Source: Schaalia hyovaginalis (lineage in GTDB: Bacteria > Actinomycetota > Actinomycetes > Actinomycetales > Actinomycetaceae). Taken from it: a stretch of DNA of 64,000 bases. Below are positions 1-8,482 of this stretch, piece by piece (position 1 is the stretch's first letter; every line of letters starts with the position of its first letter). Location: contig NZ_JACHMK010000001.1 in the NCBI RefSeq assembly GCF_014208035.1, positions 496,001 through 560,000 on the forward strand. Reading direction: 5' to 3'. Position numbers and translations under genes: made by a program. The notes under the pieces are model-generated. The model saw only the letters and a list, made by a program, of their open reading frames with translations. It did no database searches and was not told the origin of the DNA.

Positions 1-505
1 TCGGCGCGATTGGTGATCGCCGCAGAGAACTCGTCCATCGCCGGTCCGATGTTGACGGCTACGACCTTCGGCTCTCGTCTTCCCTTGTTGCCGACAGCGA
101 GTTCGGGGATCTTCAGGTCGAGCTGGCTGCGGGTCTTCACGTCAGCGAAGACACTCCACATGTTCATGAGCTCGGGCATGTTCTGAAAGCGGGCGACACG
201 CTGCCTGATGGTGAGTGCGCCGGCGACTGTTGATTCGATGCGCTGCTCGGTGGAAGTGAAGGTTCGTGCCCACTCATCGAAAGTGTCGAGGCCAGCGTCG
301 GTGAGCAGGTCGGGTCGCAAGTAATGAGTCATGACCCACATCTCGCCCATCGTGTTGGCGATCGGGGTGGCAGTGGCGAAGGTCGCTACCCTCGCGCCGT
401 GGGTGGCGCGGAGCCAGTCGAGTTTCATATCGAGGTCGGCGCACTTCGCTGCGGTTTCGCTGGCGATGATGCCACCGATTTCCGTGCGCGCGGACAGATT
501 CTTGA
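1..505 (-). pseudogene. Truncated phage/plasmid-type SNF2-like helicase (3' part continues off the left edge)
   Basis: Read on the minus strand, the frame is open from about 505 to the window edge. It gives FKNLSARTEI, then ATFATATPIANTMGEMWVM, then LTDAGLDTFDEWARTF and RFQNMPELMNMW. These match the large DEAD/DEAH helicase (often helicase-methylase) proteins of phages, plasmids and integrative elements, in which FKNL directly follows the DEAH box and 'FATGTPISNT' is a helicase motif. The upstream part, including Walker A and the DEAH box, is missing: homology stops where a tRNA 3' end begins. The gene is therefore a remnant with no start codon. The family call is from memory of the motifs and is fairly secure; the exact subfamily is not. 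Confidence 0.7.
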
Positions 506-538
506 ATAGGTCGTGGGTTCGATTCCCACAGGTGGCTC
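504..538 (+). other. 3' end of a tRNA-Thr gene, probable attachment (att) site
   Basis: A T-arm GTGGG-TTCGATT-CCCAC at 513-529 is followed by a 7-nt acceptor strand AGGTGGC (530-536) and a T discriminator, as in bacterial tRNA-Thr. The matching 5' half (expected to start GCCACCT) is absent upstream, where helicase coding sequence lies instead. A tRNA 3' third without its 5' part is the usual product of integrase-mediated insertion into a tRNA gene. With this orientation the intact tRNA should lie further left, outside the window, and the mobile element lies to the left of 504. The Thr identity is inferred from the acceptor and discriminator bases. Confidence 0.7.
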
Positions 539-542
539 TAAA

Positions 543-586
543 AAGCCCGAGATTCCAACGAAAACAGCGTTGGGGTCTCGGGTTTT
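543..586 (+). terminator. Terminator of the tRNA gene
   Basis: A near-perfect stem (543-560 pairs with 568-585, 7-nt loop) ends in a short T run. It directly follows the tRNA 3' end and would terminate the tRNA transcript. It appears to have stayed with the chromosome side of the att site. Confidence 0.7.
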
Positions 587-976
587 CCCGTTGAAACTGG
601 ACAGGGGGACTGCACGTGTGGCCGCTCATGAGCGGTCCGGGTGGGGTGCTGGAGGTCAGGTCGCCCTGTGTGCGGCTCTGGCCCGATCCGGCGTGGCGAG
701 ATCTTGACAGCGTCGAAGGCGGTGGATTGTGCGGGTGGGGTGCTCGGGCGTCTTCTTCTCGCAGGTGAAGGCGATTATCGGGGCTGATGGAGGCGATGGG
801 GCCCTGCTTGCGCACAGTGTGACGGACATCATAATAGCCTAATGCTTCAAATCTTTGTGCAGTAGGCTGGCCGTGTTACTGCGTAGATGGGGGGCGTATC
901 CTGCCCCTTCTTCTCGTGAACCAGGACACTCCATTTTCGAGCCCTGCGGGGCTGCCGATTCATCGAGGAGTCAGTC
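587..976. other. Gene-free stretch between the att site and the adhesin gene
   Basis: No convincing coding frame is seen in either strand. The sequence contains short direct repeats of GGTGGGGTGCT and a relatively AT-rich patch near 827-865 that may hold the promoter of the following gene. A GAGGAG ribosome site lies just before the GTG at 977. Confidence 0.4.
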
Positions 977-2056
977 GTGTTCACACGGACCCATACCTTG
1001 CCTGCCAGAAGACGCATCTGGGCCGTCTTCACACTCGTACTTGCATTAGTTCTCATCATCCCCGGTTTGGGGTCGCGCGCCCATGCCGAGGCGAAAGCGG
1101 TGGACGTCAAGGTCACGAACTTCCAGATTCTCAACTTGCAGAAACAGAGTGTCAGCACTCTGTTCGTGTACGATCGCTTCTATTTGTCAATGGAATGGGA
1201 CGCCACGCATCTCGGCGCGAATGTGCATAAGGGGGATTATTTCGATGTCACCCTGCCGAAGGAGATGCGTTTCCCGAGCGATACCTCTGCTGCGGATTTC
1301 GATCTGCTCGGCATGGATGGGGTAACCGTCTTCGCGAAGGGTCATGTGACCCCTGGTGAAAACGGCCTCGGGGGGACGGTGCATGTCGTCTTCACCGATG
1401 CGGTGGAGAACAAGTACAACGTCAAGGGCACGATGTACCTCGGAGCGTCCTTCGAAGGAACACTCGTTAAGACGGATGATGCGAATACCTTCTCGGTGAC
1501 GGTGAATTCTCAGGTCTTGACATCCCCGTCGATTCAGATCATTGGAAACAAGGATCTGGAAAATGAGCATCTGTCGAAGTGGGGCGTCGCGGTTGCGGGC
1601 CAAAGTGGAGCTGCTCAATGGACTATGCGCATCAATCATACGAAGGCGACGCTGAAGAACGTCCGGATCTCCGACGCCCTTTCCGGAGGCGCAGGCGACG
1701 AGACCTACATCGAAGACACCTTCAAACTCAGCCGGGTCGAGCTGTCGCCGAAGGGGGACTTGGGTCCGGAACTTGAAAAGATTGATCTGGGAGGGAAACT
1801 CGAGCTCTCCGCGGATAAGAGATCCTTCACGATCAACCTCGGCAACATTGACGGGGGACAGTACTGGCTCACGTACAACTCGACCTATAAGCCTGGATCC
1901 GTCTTGCGAAACAGTGCCTCTCTCACCTCCACGAACGGGGAGTGGAAGAGTGCCTCCGCCTATCAGTCGGCCGAATCGGGTGGTACCGCTGAGGGGGACC
2001 TCGCCTCGAGATCAAGCTCATCAAGGTGGACGCCGCTGATGAGAAGATCGTTTTGA
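977..2056 (+). CDS. Cell-wall adhesin, N-terminal part (frameshifted from the next frame)
   Basis: GTG start with GAGGAG upstream. Residues 1-37 form a signal peptide (RRR, hydrophobic LVLALVLIIPG, cleavage near AHA). The following roughly 290 residues resemble the ligand-binding modules of Gram-positive MSCRAMM adhesins, with beta-rich segments such as GDYFDVTLPKEM and the Sdr-type phrase YWLTYNSTYKPG. The frame then runs out at 2056 after nonsense (RSSSSRWTPLMRRSF). The in-frame continuation (LEIKLIKVDAADEK and the SpaA/Cna_B domains) is found one frame over, starting near 2005. A one-base loss in the GGGGG run at about 1992-1996 would explain the break, so this and the next entry should be one protein of about 759 residues. 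Confidence 0.7.
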   Translation: MFTRTHTLPARRRIWAVFTLVLALVLIIPGLGSRAHAEAKAVDVKVTNFQILNLQKQSVSTLFVYDRFYLSMEWDATHLGANVHKGDYFDVTLPKEMRFPSDTSAADFDLLGMDGVTVFAKGHVTPGENGLGGTVHVVFTDAVENKYNVKGTMYLGASFEGTLVKTDDANTFSVTVNSQVLTSPSIQIIGNKDLENEHLSKWGVAVAGQSGAAQWTMRINHTKATLKNVRISDALSGGAGDETYIEDTFKLSRVELSPKGDLGPELEKIDLGGKLELSADKRSFTINLGNIDGGQYWLTYNSTYKPGSVLRNSASLTSTNGEWKSASAYQSAESGGTAEGDLASRSSSSRWTPLMRRSF

Positions 2057-3255
2057 AGGACGCGGTTTTCACGGTGACGAAGCCGGACGGATCGACTTTC
2101 GAACTCACCACGGGCGAGGACGGAACGGTTGTTTCGGGCGTCCTCGAACAGGGTATGTACAAGGTTAAGGAGAAGAAGGCCCCCGCGGGCTATGAGCTCA
2201 ACGACCAGGAGTTCACCCTCAATGTCACGCCCGCCGGCGGTGCGATCCAGACCGTGACCGATAAGAAGATGAGCGTCGAGGTCTCGGTGGAGAAGAAGTG
2301 GAAGGACGGTGACGACCAGGACGGCAAGCGGCCTGCCTCGATCACGGTTCACCTCCTGGCCGACGGCGTCGATACGGGCAAGACCCTGGTGCTCAACGCC
2401 GATATGGGGTGGAAGGGGTCCTTCACCGGACTGCCGAAGTACAAGAGCGGCAAGCTCATCGAATACACGATCTCCGAAGCGCAAGTCGCGGGTGTCGACC
2501 CGTCGAAGTACACGGTGAAGATCACCGGGAACATGTCGACGATCTGCGGCTTCACGATCACGAATGCGAATATCGAGACCGTTGATGTCGACGGCGTCAA
2601 GACGTGGTCCGACGACGAGGACCGCGACGGCAAGCGGCCGGAGAGCACCGTCGTCCGCCTCAAGGCCGACGGGGTGGAGAAGGATTCCAAGACCGTCACG
2701 CCCGACGCCGGGGGCCGCTGGTCTTACGCCTTCACCGGGCTGCCCAAGTACACGACCGAGGGGCGCCTCATCGAGTACACGGTGACCGAGGACGCCGTGC
2801 CGGAGTACGCGACCCGGATCGAGGGGAAGCAGATCATCAACTCCTACACTCCCGGCAAGACCTCTGTGAGTGTGACCAAGGCCTGGGACGATGCCGAGGA
2901 CCAGGACGGGAAGCGCCCCGAATCGGTGAAGGTTCAGCTCTTTGCCGATGGGAAGGCCCTGGGCTCTCCCGTCGAGCTCAGCGGATCGACGGGGTGGACG
3001 CACACCTGGACGGACCTCTTCCTCAAGGACAAGGGCAAGGAGATCGCCTACACGATCGTCGAGGACCGCATCGAGGGGTACACCTCCCGGGTCGACAAGG
3101 ACGGGGCCGCGGGCTTCGTCGTGACGAATACCCAGAACCCCAAGGGCGGGCTCGCCAAGACCGGTGCCGATGCCGTGGGCGTCGGTGCGATGACCCTCCT
3201 CCTGGGCGGTGCGGGCGCGCTGGCCTGGGGAGCGGGCAGGCGCAAGAAGGCCTGA
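2026..3255 (+). CDS. Cell-wall adhesin, C-terminal part with Cna_B repeats and sorting signal
   Basis: Continuation of the preceding adhesin in another frame; the GTG at 2026 has no ribosome site and is unlikely to be a true start. It begins with a SpaA-like domain (DAVFTVTKPDG, APAGYELN), followed by three Cna_B domains, each recognisable by the W-x-D-x(2)-D-x-DGKRP signature (near 2296, 2611 and 2887). The C-terminus carries a sortase signal LAKTG, a hydrophobic segment and the RRKKA tail. Such domains form isopeptide-stabilised stalks that project adhesins from the wall. A perfect 14-bp terminator stem follows at 3296. Confidence 0.75.
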   Translation: MDAADEKIVLKDAVFTVTKPDGSTFELTTGEDGTVVSGVLEQGMYKVKEKKAPAGYELNDQEFTLNVTPAGGAIQTVTDKKMSVEVSVEKKWKDGDDQDGKRPASITVHLLADGVDTGKTLVLNADMGWKGSFTGLPKYKSGKLIEYTISEAQVAGVDPSKYTVKITGNMSTICGFTITNANIETVDVDGVKTWSDDEDRDGKRPESTVVRLKADGVEKDSKTVTPDAGGRWSYAFTGLPKYTTEGRLIEYTVTEDAVPEYATRIEGKQIINSYTPGKTSVSVTKAWDDAEDQDGKRPESVKVQLFADGKALGSPVELSGSTGWTHTWTDLFLKDKGKEIAYTIVEDRIEGYTSRVDKDGAAGFVVTNTQNPKGGLAKTGADAVGVGAMTLLLGGAGALAWGAGRRKKA

Positions 3256-3295
3256 GGATGACTGATCCTCACGGCCGCTGAACCCGGCCTTCGCA

Positions 3296-3337
3296 GGGGC
3301 GGCCCCGAGTGCGACGACACGCGCTCGGGGCCGCCCC
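3296..3337. terminator. Bidirectional terminator
   Basis: A perfect 14-bp inverted repeat (3296-3309 with 3324-3337, 14-nt loop) lies between the convergent adhesin and DUF1304 genes and probably serves both. Confidence 0.65.
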
Positions 3338-3412
3338 GCTTCATACCGCCCCTCTCCTTCAGTGCGGCACCGGTCCTGCGCGCGGTGGCGCCCCGCCTCC
3401 GAGGGGGGCGTT

Positions 3413-3823
3413 TCAGGAGAGCGCGCCGATGGCGAGTAGGGCCACGGCGAGCAGGGGCAGAGCGCCCTGCTTGATCGCCGCCGCGCGCTTCTCGGGCGAG
3501 GACAGGAAGAGGACGAGGGCGGCTGCGAGCATGGAGCCCGTTCCGGCGAGGGCGAGGGCGAGGCCGACCCGGGGTGAACCCGCGAAGTGGAAAATCGTGC
3601 CGATGGTGGCGATCAGGGCGAGGAAGAGGTTGTAGAAGCCCTGGTTGTAGGCTATCTCCTTGGTCTGCTCCGCCTGGAGTGGGGTGAGGCCGAAGATCTT
3701 CACGCCCTTCGTGGTCCAGGCGAGGGATTCGATGTAGAAGATGAAGATGTGCAGGGCGGCGGCGAGGCGGGCGATGCTGAGGCCGGCGAGGATCGTCAAT
3801 ATATAGTGAAATGCACAGTACAA
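3413..3823 (-). CDS. DUF1304 family small membrane protein
   Basis: Four hydrophobic segments in about 130 residues, with the family phrases 'HIFIFYIESLAW', 'KIFGL' and 'NQGFYNLFLA' typical of DUF1304 proteins (function unknown, integral membrane). No ATG is available at the N-terminus. The frame opens at a TTG at 3823, but the TTG at 3799 gives an N-terminus that fits the family better and leaves room for a promoter. Divergent from the TetR-type gene 28-52 bp away, so it is the likely target of that regulator. Identity of the family is fairly sure; the start is uncertain. Confidence 0.75.
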   Translation of the reverse strand: MYCAFHYILTILAGLSIARLAAALHIFIFYIESLAWTTKGVKIFGLTPLQAEQTKEIAYNQGFYNLFLALIATIGTIFHFAGSPRVGLALALAGTGSMLAAALVLFLSSPEKRAAAIKQGALPLLAVALLAIGALS

Positions 3824-3851
3824 AAAGCGTGAGGGTTATGGGGTTGCGCAC

Positions 3852-4421
3852 ATGGGAAGAATCGCCACCTTCGACCGCCGGGTCGTGATCGCTCGCGCCC
3901 GGGACATCTTCTGGGCCAAGGGTTACGAAGCGACCGCGGTCCCCGATCTGGAGGAGGCCACCGGCCTCAAACGCTCCTCCCTCTACCACGCTTTCGGTTC
4001 GAAGAAAGGCCTCTTCGACGAGGCGATCAACAGTTATCTCAATGAGGAAGTGCGCCCCCTCATCGCCCGCTTGAAGGGGCCCGATGTCTCCCCTGAGGCC
4101 CTCGTCCGCTACTTCACTAAGCTGCGCGACGGCGTCGTGAGCGAAGACGGGCACCCGGGGTGTCTGCTCGTCGCCGCGGCCAACGCCCCGGTGGGCGCTG
4201 ACCCGCTCGTGGCGGGCGTGATCGCCGACTATCACGCCGAACTGCTCAGGGCCTTCACGGCCGGAGTCCTCGCCGCCAAGCCCGGACTCAGCGCCCCGCA
4301 GGCGCGCAGCACGGCCCGCATGCTCGTCGCGCTCAACATCTCGGCTCTGGCCCTGGCGCGCACCAACCCGGCCCTGGCCGCCGCGGACCTCGACGAAGCG
4401 CTGACACTGCTGAACGATTGA
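3852..4421 (+). CDS. TetR/AcrR family transcriptional regulator
   Basis: 189 residues, the usual TetR size. The N-terminal helix-turn-helix is clear: ATAVPDLEEATGL, KRSSLYHAFGSKKGLFDEAI (about residues 28-56). The C-terminal ligand domain has the TetR_C-like phrase GCLLVAAANAP near residue 101. It lies back-to-back with the DUF1304 gene across a short AT-rich gap (TATATAGTG at about 3799-3807), the arrangement of an autoregulated local repressor. Its effector is unknown. Confidence 0.85.
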   Translation: MGRIATFDRRVVIARARDIFWAKGYEATAVPDLEEATGLKRSSLYHAFGSKKGLFDEAINSYLNEEVRPLIARLKGPDVSPEALVRYFTKLRDGVVSEDGHPGCLLVAAANAPVGADPLVAGVIADYHAELLRAFTAGVLAAKPGLSAPQARSTARMLVALNISALALARTNPALAAADLDEALTLLND

Positions 4422-4705
4422 ACCCTCCGCCGCCCCGCCCCTCTCCGCATCCGCCTGCGCTCCGAAGACCCGCTGCGGGCTGAACGCCTGCACTCAGAAG
4501 GCCTGCGCTCCGAACGCCCGGCGCGAACACCTCGGCGCCGCGACGGGTTATCCACAAGCGCTAGAGGGGCTCTAGGCAGATCCGTCTCGGACGGCGCACG
4601 ATGGTGATGACGAGAGGGCGCCCTCGTCGATGAATCCCGCGGTGCCGCGGGAAGCCGGTTCCGATACGTCCGGAATCGTGAAGACCCTTGTCGAAAGGCG
4701 CCACC

Positions 4706-7360
4706 ATGCCCTCTGCCCGCCAGTTCGTTCACCGCACCGGATCCCGTCGAGCGCTCGGCCTCGTCATGTGCCTCATACTCTTCTCCTTGCTGTTCGTCGG
4801 AACCCCCTCCCCGGCGCACGCGCGTCAGAACGGAGCGGGCATCATCGTCCGGAACATCGGGGGAGGAGGGCAGGACCTGTGGCTCGGCGCCTTCGAAGCG
4901 CCGGCGAACGGGGACAAGCGCTACCCGACCTGGTGCACGCACATGTGGCGCACGGATCCGCAGCCTCAGCATTCCGCCTCCCTCTCGACCCTCACCGACT
5001 CCTCCCAATGGGGGCCGGCGGAACTCGATGCGACCACCGCGCAACTGGCGTGGATCCTGATGGAGTATCAGGGGAACCAGGAGGCGACGAACCGCGCCGC
5101 GCTCGCCTACCTCGTTCATGCGAATCTCGAATCCGCCGATCCGGGTCGGGATCCCGCCGATTCGGTGAGCCGACTGGTGAGCGCGGTGAGGACGCAGATC
5201 CCCCAGGTCGATGCGCTCGCGCGGAAGTACGTCGAAGAGGCCCGCCGCTCCGCAGCGGTGCGCTATTCCTCGGCGGAGGTGATCGGTGACGGGGAGCGCA
5301 AGGGGGAGCTTCGCGGCATAGGAATCGTGTCGGCGAGCGGGTGGGTCGCGGGCCGAGCGGTGACGGCGATCCTGGAGGGGCCGGCCGTGTTCACCGCCAC
5401 CGGATCGAGCACATGGTCCGGGTCGACGGCGAGCGAACCCGTGTCGCTCGCGTGGAGATCGACGGGCAACGGCCCCGTTAACGCATCGATCGTGTACACG
5501 GATCCGGCGCGGACGAACCTCACCCGTTATACGACGAGTCCGGGCATTCAAGACACCGTATCGATCGGGGACCGGCCCGCAGGAGAACCCGTGGAACGCC
5601 GGGTCACCGGACCGAGCTGGCGCGTCGAGTTCGACTTCCAGCCGATCGCCCGCTCTTCGGTGGGCGACGCGAAGCACGTCGTTGACGCGCCGCCTTCGGA
5701 TGTGCTCACAGTCGGGGCCGATCCCGACTACGGGTCGGGGACCTGGATGAGCATCGGCGGCGCTCCGGTCCCGGTGGTCTTCGAGGGAACGGCCTACGCC
5801 CTCGGAGAACGGCTCCCGGAGACGAGCACGGACGTACCCGAAGGAGCCGAACCCGTGGGGACGGTGCGGATCATCGCACGAGGCCCGGGCGAGTACTCGG
5901 CGGCCCTGGACGAGCGGGCGGAACCGGGCTTTCTCACGTGGGTCTGGCGCGTCGACAAGGAGGCGCAAAGCCACAGCGTCGACGATCGGGGCGAGAGCGT
6001 GAGCGTGCGCGACCTCGTCCATGCGAACTGGTCGGACGCCTTCGGGCTCCCCGAGGAGACGAGCTCGGTCCCCGCCGTTCTCGAGATCGACTCCTCGCTG
6101 ACGACTCGGACGACGAAATCCGGGGACTACCTGGTGGACGACCTCTTCATCAAGGGCTTCCCCTCGGACCACCCCGCCTTCACAGGAGGCATGGGCTTCG
6201 ATGCGGACGCTCCGACCCTCACGCAGCGCCTGCTCTTCTTCCCCGAAGGGCTCGAAGTGCTCGACGAGAATCGGGATCGCGCGCAGCTCGTTGCGAGCGT
6301 CGAGGTCCCGGCGCGCAACGGATTCCATCCGAGCGTGGGGTCCACGGACTTCAAGGTCGACGGCGGGCCGGGGACCTACGTGTTCGTGTCGTCCTTCACC
6401 GGGGACGCGCGAGTGAGGCCCTTCGAATCGAGCGTCGAGGACCCGAGCGAGCAGTTCCGCGTCGACAAGCCCGATGAGCAGCCGAAACTCTCGACGACCG
6501 CCACCGATGCCGCTGACGGCGACAAGGAGCTCGCGCCCGCGGGCACCGTCCGGATCCGTGATCGCGTCTGCTACGAAGGACTCGAGGGCGGGGCGTCCTA
6601 CCTGCTCGAAGGGGTGCTGATGGATCGCGACTCCGGGGAACCCGTGCTCGACGGCGCGGGCGCGCGGATCACGGGGGCTTCAAAGTTCACCGCCGAGGCG
6701 GCGCAAGGGTGCGTGGACGTGGAGTTCGAAGCCGAGGGCGCGCGGCTCGCCGGTCGGACGAGCGTCGTCTTCGAGCGCCTGAGCCGTGACGGCGCGCTCA
6801 TCGCCGCGCACGCCGACCTCGATGATGAGGGGCAGAGCGTGAGGACCGGGCCCGCCCCGAAGATCTCCACCACCGCGCGCGACGGGGACGAGGGCGACGC
6901 GTCCATTCCGGCTGGCCCCGGGGCCCGGATCCTCGACGAGGTCTGCTATGAGGGCTTGAACCCGGGGATGCGCTACTGGCTGAGCGGAGTGCTCATGGAC
7001 CGCCTTCTGAACTCGCCCCTGCTCGAGGGCGAAACCCGGGTCACGGGGGAGCTCGAGTTCACGCCGGATGAGCCCAAGGGCTGCGTCGACGTGGAATTCA
7101 CGCTCAACGCGACGGCGCTCGCGGGCAGGGAGCTCGTGGTCTTCGAGGAGCTCTCCTCGGATGAGGGGCTCGTCGCGGTTCACGCCGATATCGACGACGA
7201 GGGGCAGACCGTCCGAGTGGATGCTCCGCCTCCGCCGGCCGAAGGCCCGGCGCCCGGGCTCGCCGATACGGGAGGCGATGCCTCCGCTGTGATGGGCGTG
7301 GCCCTGCTCCTCCTGATGCTCGGCATCCTCGGCCGGATCGTCGTGCCCGGAAGAAGGTGA
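4706..7360 (+). CDS. VaFE repeat-containing cell-wall surface protein
   Basis: About 884 residues from the ATG at 4706 (GAAAGG upstream). Signal peptide ends at AHA (about residue 39). The N-terminal region has the phrase AALAYLVHANLE, seen in the N-terminal domain of actinobacterial VaFE proteins. Two C-terminal repeats (about residues 593-713 and 714-840) each end in the ester-bond type signature, VVFERL and VVFEEL. VaFE/T-Q ester domains form self-made Thr-Gln ester cross-links that stiffen surface stalks. The C-terminus has LADTG, a hydrophobic segment and an RR tail for sortase anchoring. It probably acts as an adhesin or stalk. The 284 bp upstream hold imperfect GCCTGCGCTCCGAA repeats but no gene. 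Confidence 0.85.
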   Translation: MPSARQFVHRTGSRRALGLVMCLILFSLLFVGTPSPAHARQNGAGIIVRNIGGGGQDLWLGAFEAPANGDKRYPTWCTHMWRTDPQPQHSASLSTLTDSSQWGPAELDATTAQLAWILMEYQGNQEATNRAALAYLVHANLESADPGRDPADSVSRLVSAVRTQIPQVDALARKYVEEARRSAAVRYSSAEVIGDGERKGELRGIGIVSASGWVAGRAVTAILEGPAVFTATGSSTWSGSTASEPVSLAWRSTGNGPVNASIVYTDPARTNLTRYTTSPGIQDTVSIGDRPAGEPVERRVTGPSWRVEFDFQPIARSSVGDAKHVVDAPPSDVLTVGADPDYGSGTWMSIGGAPVPVVFEGTAYALGERLPETSTDVPEGAEPVGTVRIIARGPGEYSAALDERAEPGFLTWVWRVDKEAQSHSVDDRGESVSVRDLVHANWSDAFGLPEETSSVPAVLEIDSSLTTRTTKSGDYLVDDLFIKGFPSDHPAFTGGMGFDADAPTLTQRLLFFPEGLEVLDENRDRAQLVASVEVPARNGFHPSVGSTDFKVDGGPGTYVFVSSFTGDARVRPFESSVEDPSEQFRVDKPDEQPKLSTTATDAADGDKELAPAGTVRIRDRVCYEGLEGGASYLLEGVLMDRDSGEPVLDGAGARITGASKFTAEAAQGCVDVEFEAEGARLAGRTSVVFERLSRDGALIAAHADLDDEGQSVRTGPAPKISTTARDGDEGDASIPAGPGARILDEVCYEGLNPGMRYWLSGVLMDRLLNSPLLEGETRVTGELEFTPDEPKGCVDVEFTLNATALAGRELVVFEELSSDEGLVAVHADIDDEGQTVRVDAPPPPAEGPAPGLADTGGDASAVMGVALLLLMLGILGRIVVPGRR

Positions 7361-7434
7361 GGCGGGGGTGCGCAGAGCCTCCGGCCCATCCGGCGGCATA
7401 CGCGCGCCCGCCCTCCTGGGCTAGCCTTGAGCGG

Positions 7435-8418
7435 GTGAAAGCCGATGAGCCCGTACTGATCCTGGTGAACCTGGGGACGCCGAAGTCCCCGAAGACGAAG
7501 GATGTGCGCAGGTACCTGCGCGAATTCCTCATGGATCCGAGGGTCGTCGAGCTCCCCCGTCTCCTGTGGCGGCCGATCCTCGAGGGGATCATCCTGAGGG
7601 TCCGGCCGAGGGCTTCGGCCGCCAAATACGCGACGGTGTGGATGCCTCAGGGCTCTCCCCTGGGGCATTACACGAAGCGCCAGGCGGACCTCCTCCAGGC
7701 TGAGCTCGGCGTTCGTGTGGTGCCTGCGATGAGGTACGGGGAACCCGCTCTTGGCGACGTCCTCGATGAACTGAGCGCCCGAGGGGCGGGCAGGATCGCC
7801 GTTCTTCCCGCATACCCGCAGTATTCGGCGACGACCGTGGCTTCCGTGAACGATGCCGTGGCCGACTGGTTGAAATCGCGCCGTGCGCACCCCCGGATCC
7901 GCCTGGCGGGCTCCTTCCCGACGGCTCCGGCGTATGTCGATGCGCTTGAGGAGGCGGTCAGGGCCCACTGGGGGCGTGTCGGGCGCCCGGACTTCGCCGC
8001 GGGCGACCGCTTGGTCTGCTCCTTCCACTCGATCCCCGTCGCCATGCATGAGGCGGGCGATCCGTACCGATCAGAATGCCTTCAGACCGCTGCGGCCTTG
8101 AGGGAACGGCTCGGGCTCGCCGAGGAGGAGTGCGTGACGACCTTCCAGTCGGTCTTCGGCCCCTCGAAGTGGCTCGGACCTGCGACGATCGACACGATCG
8201 AAGCCCTCGGAGCAGCGCGGACGCGTCGCCTGGACGTCATCTGCCCGGGATTCGTCGCGGATTGCCTGGAGACGCTCGAAGAGATCGACCAGCTCAATCG
8301 CGAGGCCTTCATCAATGCGGGCGGCGGCGAGTTCCACTACATCCGGTGGGGCAACGAGTCGCCTCAGGCGATTCGCGCCCTCGGCGAGCAGGCTCGTCTT
8401 CTCCTCTCCGCCTGGTGA
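7435..8418 (+). CDS. hemH: Ferrochelatase (protoporphyrin/coproporphyrin)
   Basis: About 327 residues from the GTG at 7435; upstream frame extension lacks homology. Family landmarks are visible: NLGTPKSP at the N-terminus, GSPLGHYT, PAYPQYSATT, and SFHSIP carrying the catalytic histidine. CPGFVADCLETLEEI near the C-terminus holds the conserved glutamate region. It inserts iron into the porphyrin in the last or penultimate step of haem synthesis. Actinobacterial enzymes often act on coproporphyrin III, which sequence alone does not settle here. Convergent with the metal-transporter operon, 64 bp away. Confidence 0.95.
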   Translation: MKADEPVLILVNLGTPKSPKTKDVRRYLREFLMDPRVVELPRLLWRPILEGIILRVRPRASAAKYATVWMPQGSPLGHYTKRQADLLQAELGVRVVPAMRYGEPALGDVLDELSARGAGRIAVLPAYPQYSATTVASVNDAVADWLKSRRAHPRIRLAGSFPTAPAYVDALEEAVRAHWGRVGRPDFAAGDRLVCSFHSIPVAMHEAGDPYRSECLQTAAALRERLGLAEEECVTTFQSVFGPSKWLGPATIDTIEALGAARTRRLDVICPGFVADCLETLEEIDQLNREAFINAGGGEFHYIRWGNESPQAIRALGEQARLLLSAW

Positions 8419-8482
8419 AGCCGCCACTGGGAACGGGCGTCCCCCGGGGGATCGGTGCATCGACGAGCCGCCGCCGGGACTC

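Noticed and set aside
2026..3255. The C-terminal adhesin half as an independent gene
   Set aside because: No ribosome site or signal peptide before the GTG at 2026, and the homology continues from the upstream frame.
4548..4556. TTATCCACA, a perfect DnaA-box sequence
   Set aside because: A single copy without an AT-rich unwinding region, dnaA or dnaN nearby; a replication origin is not supported.
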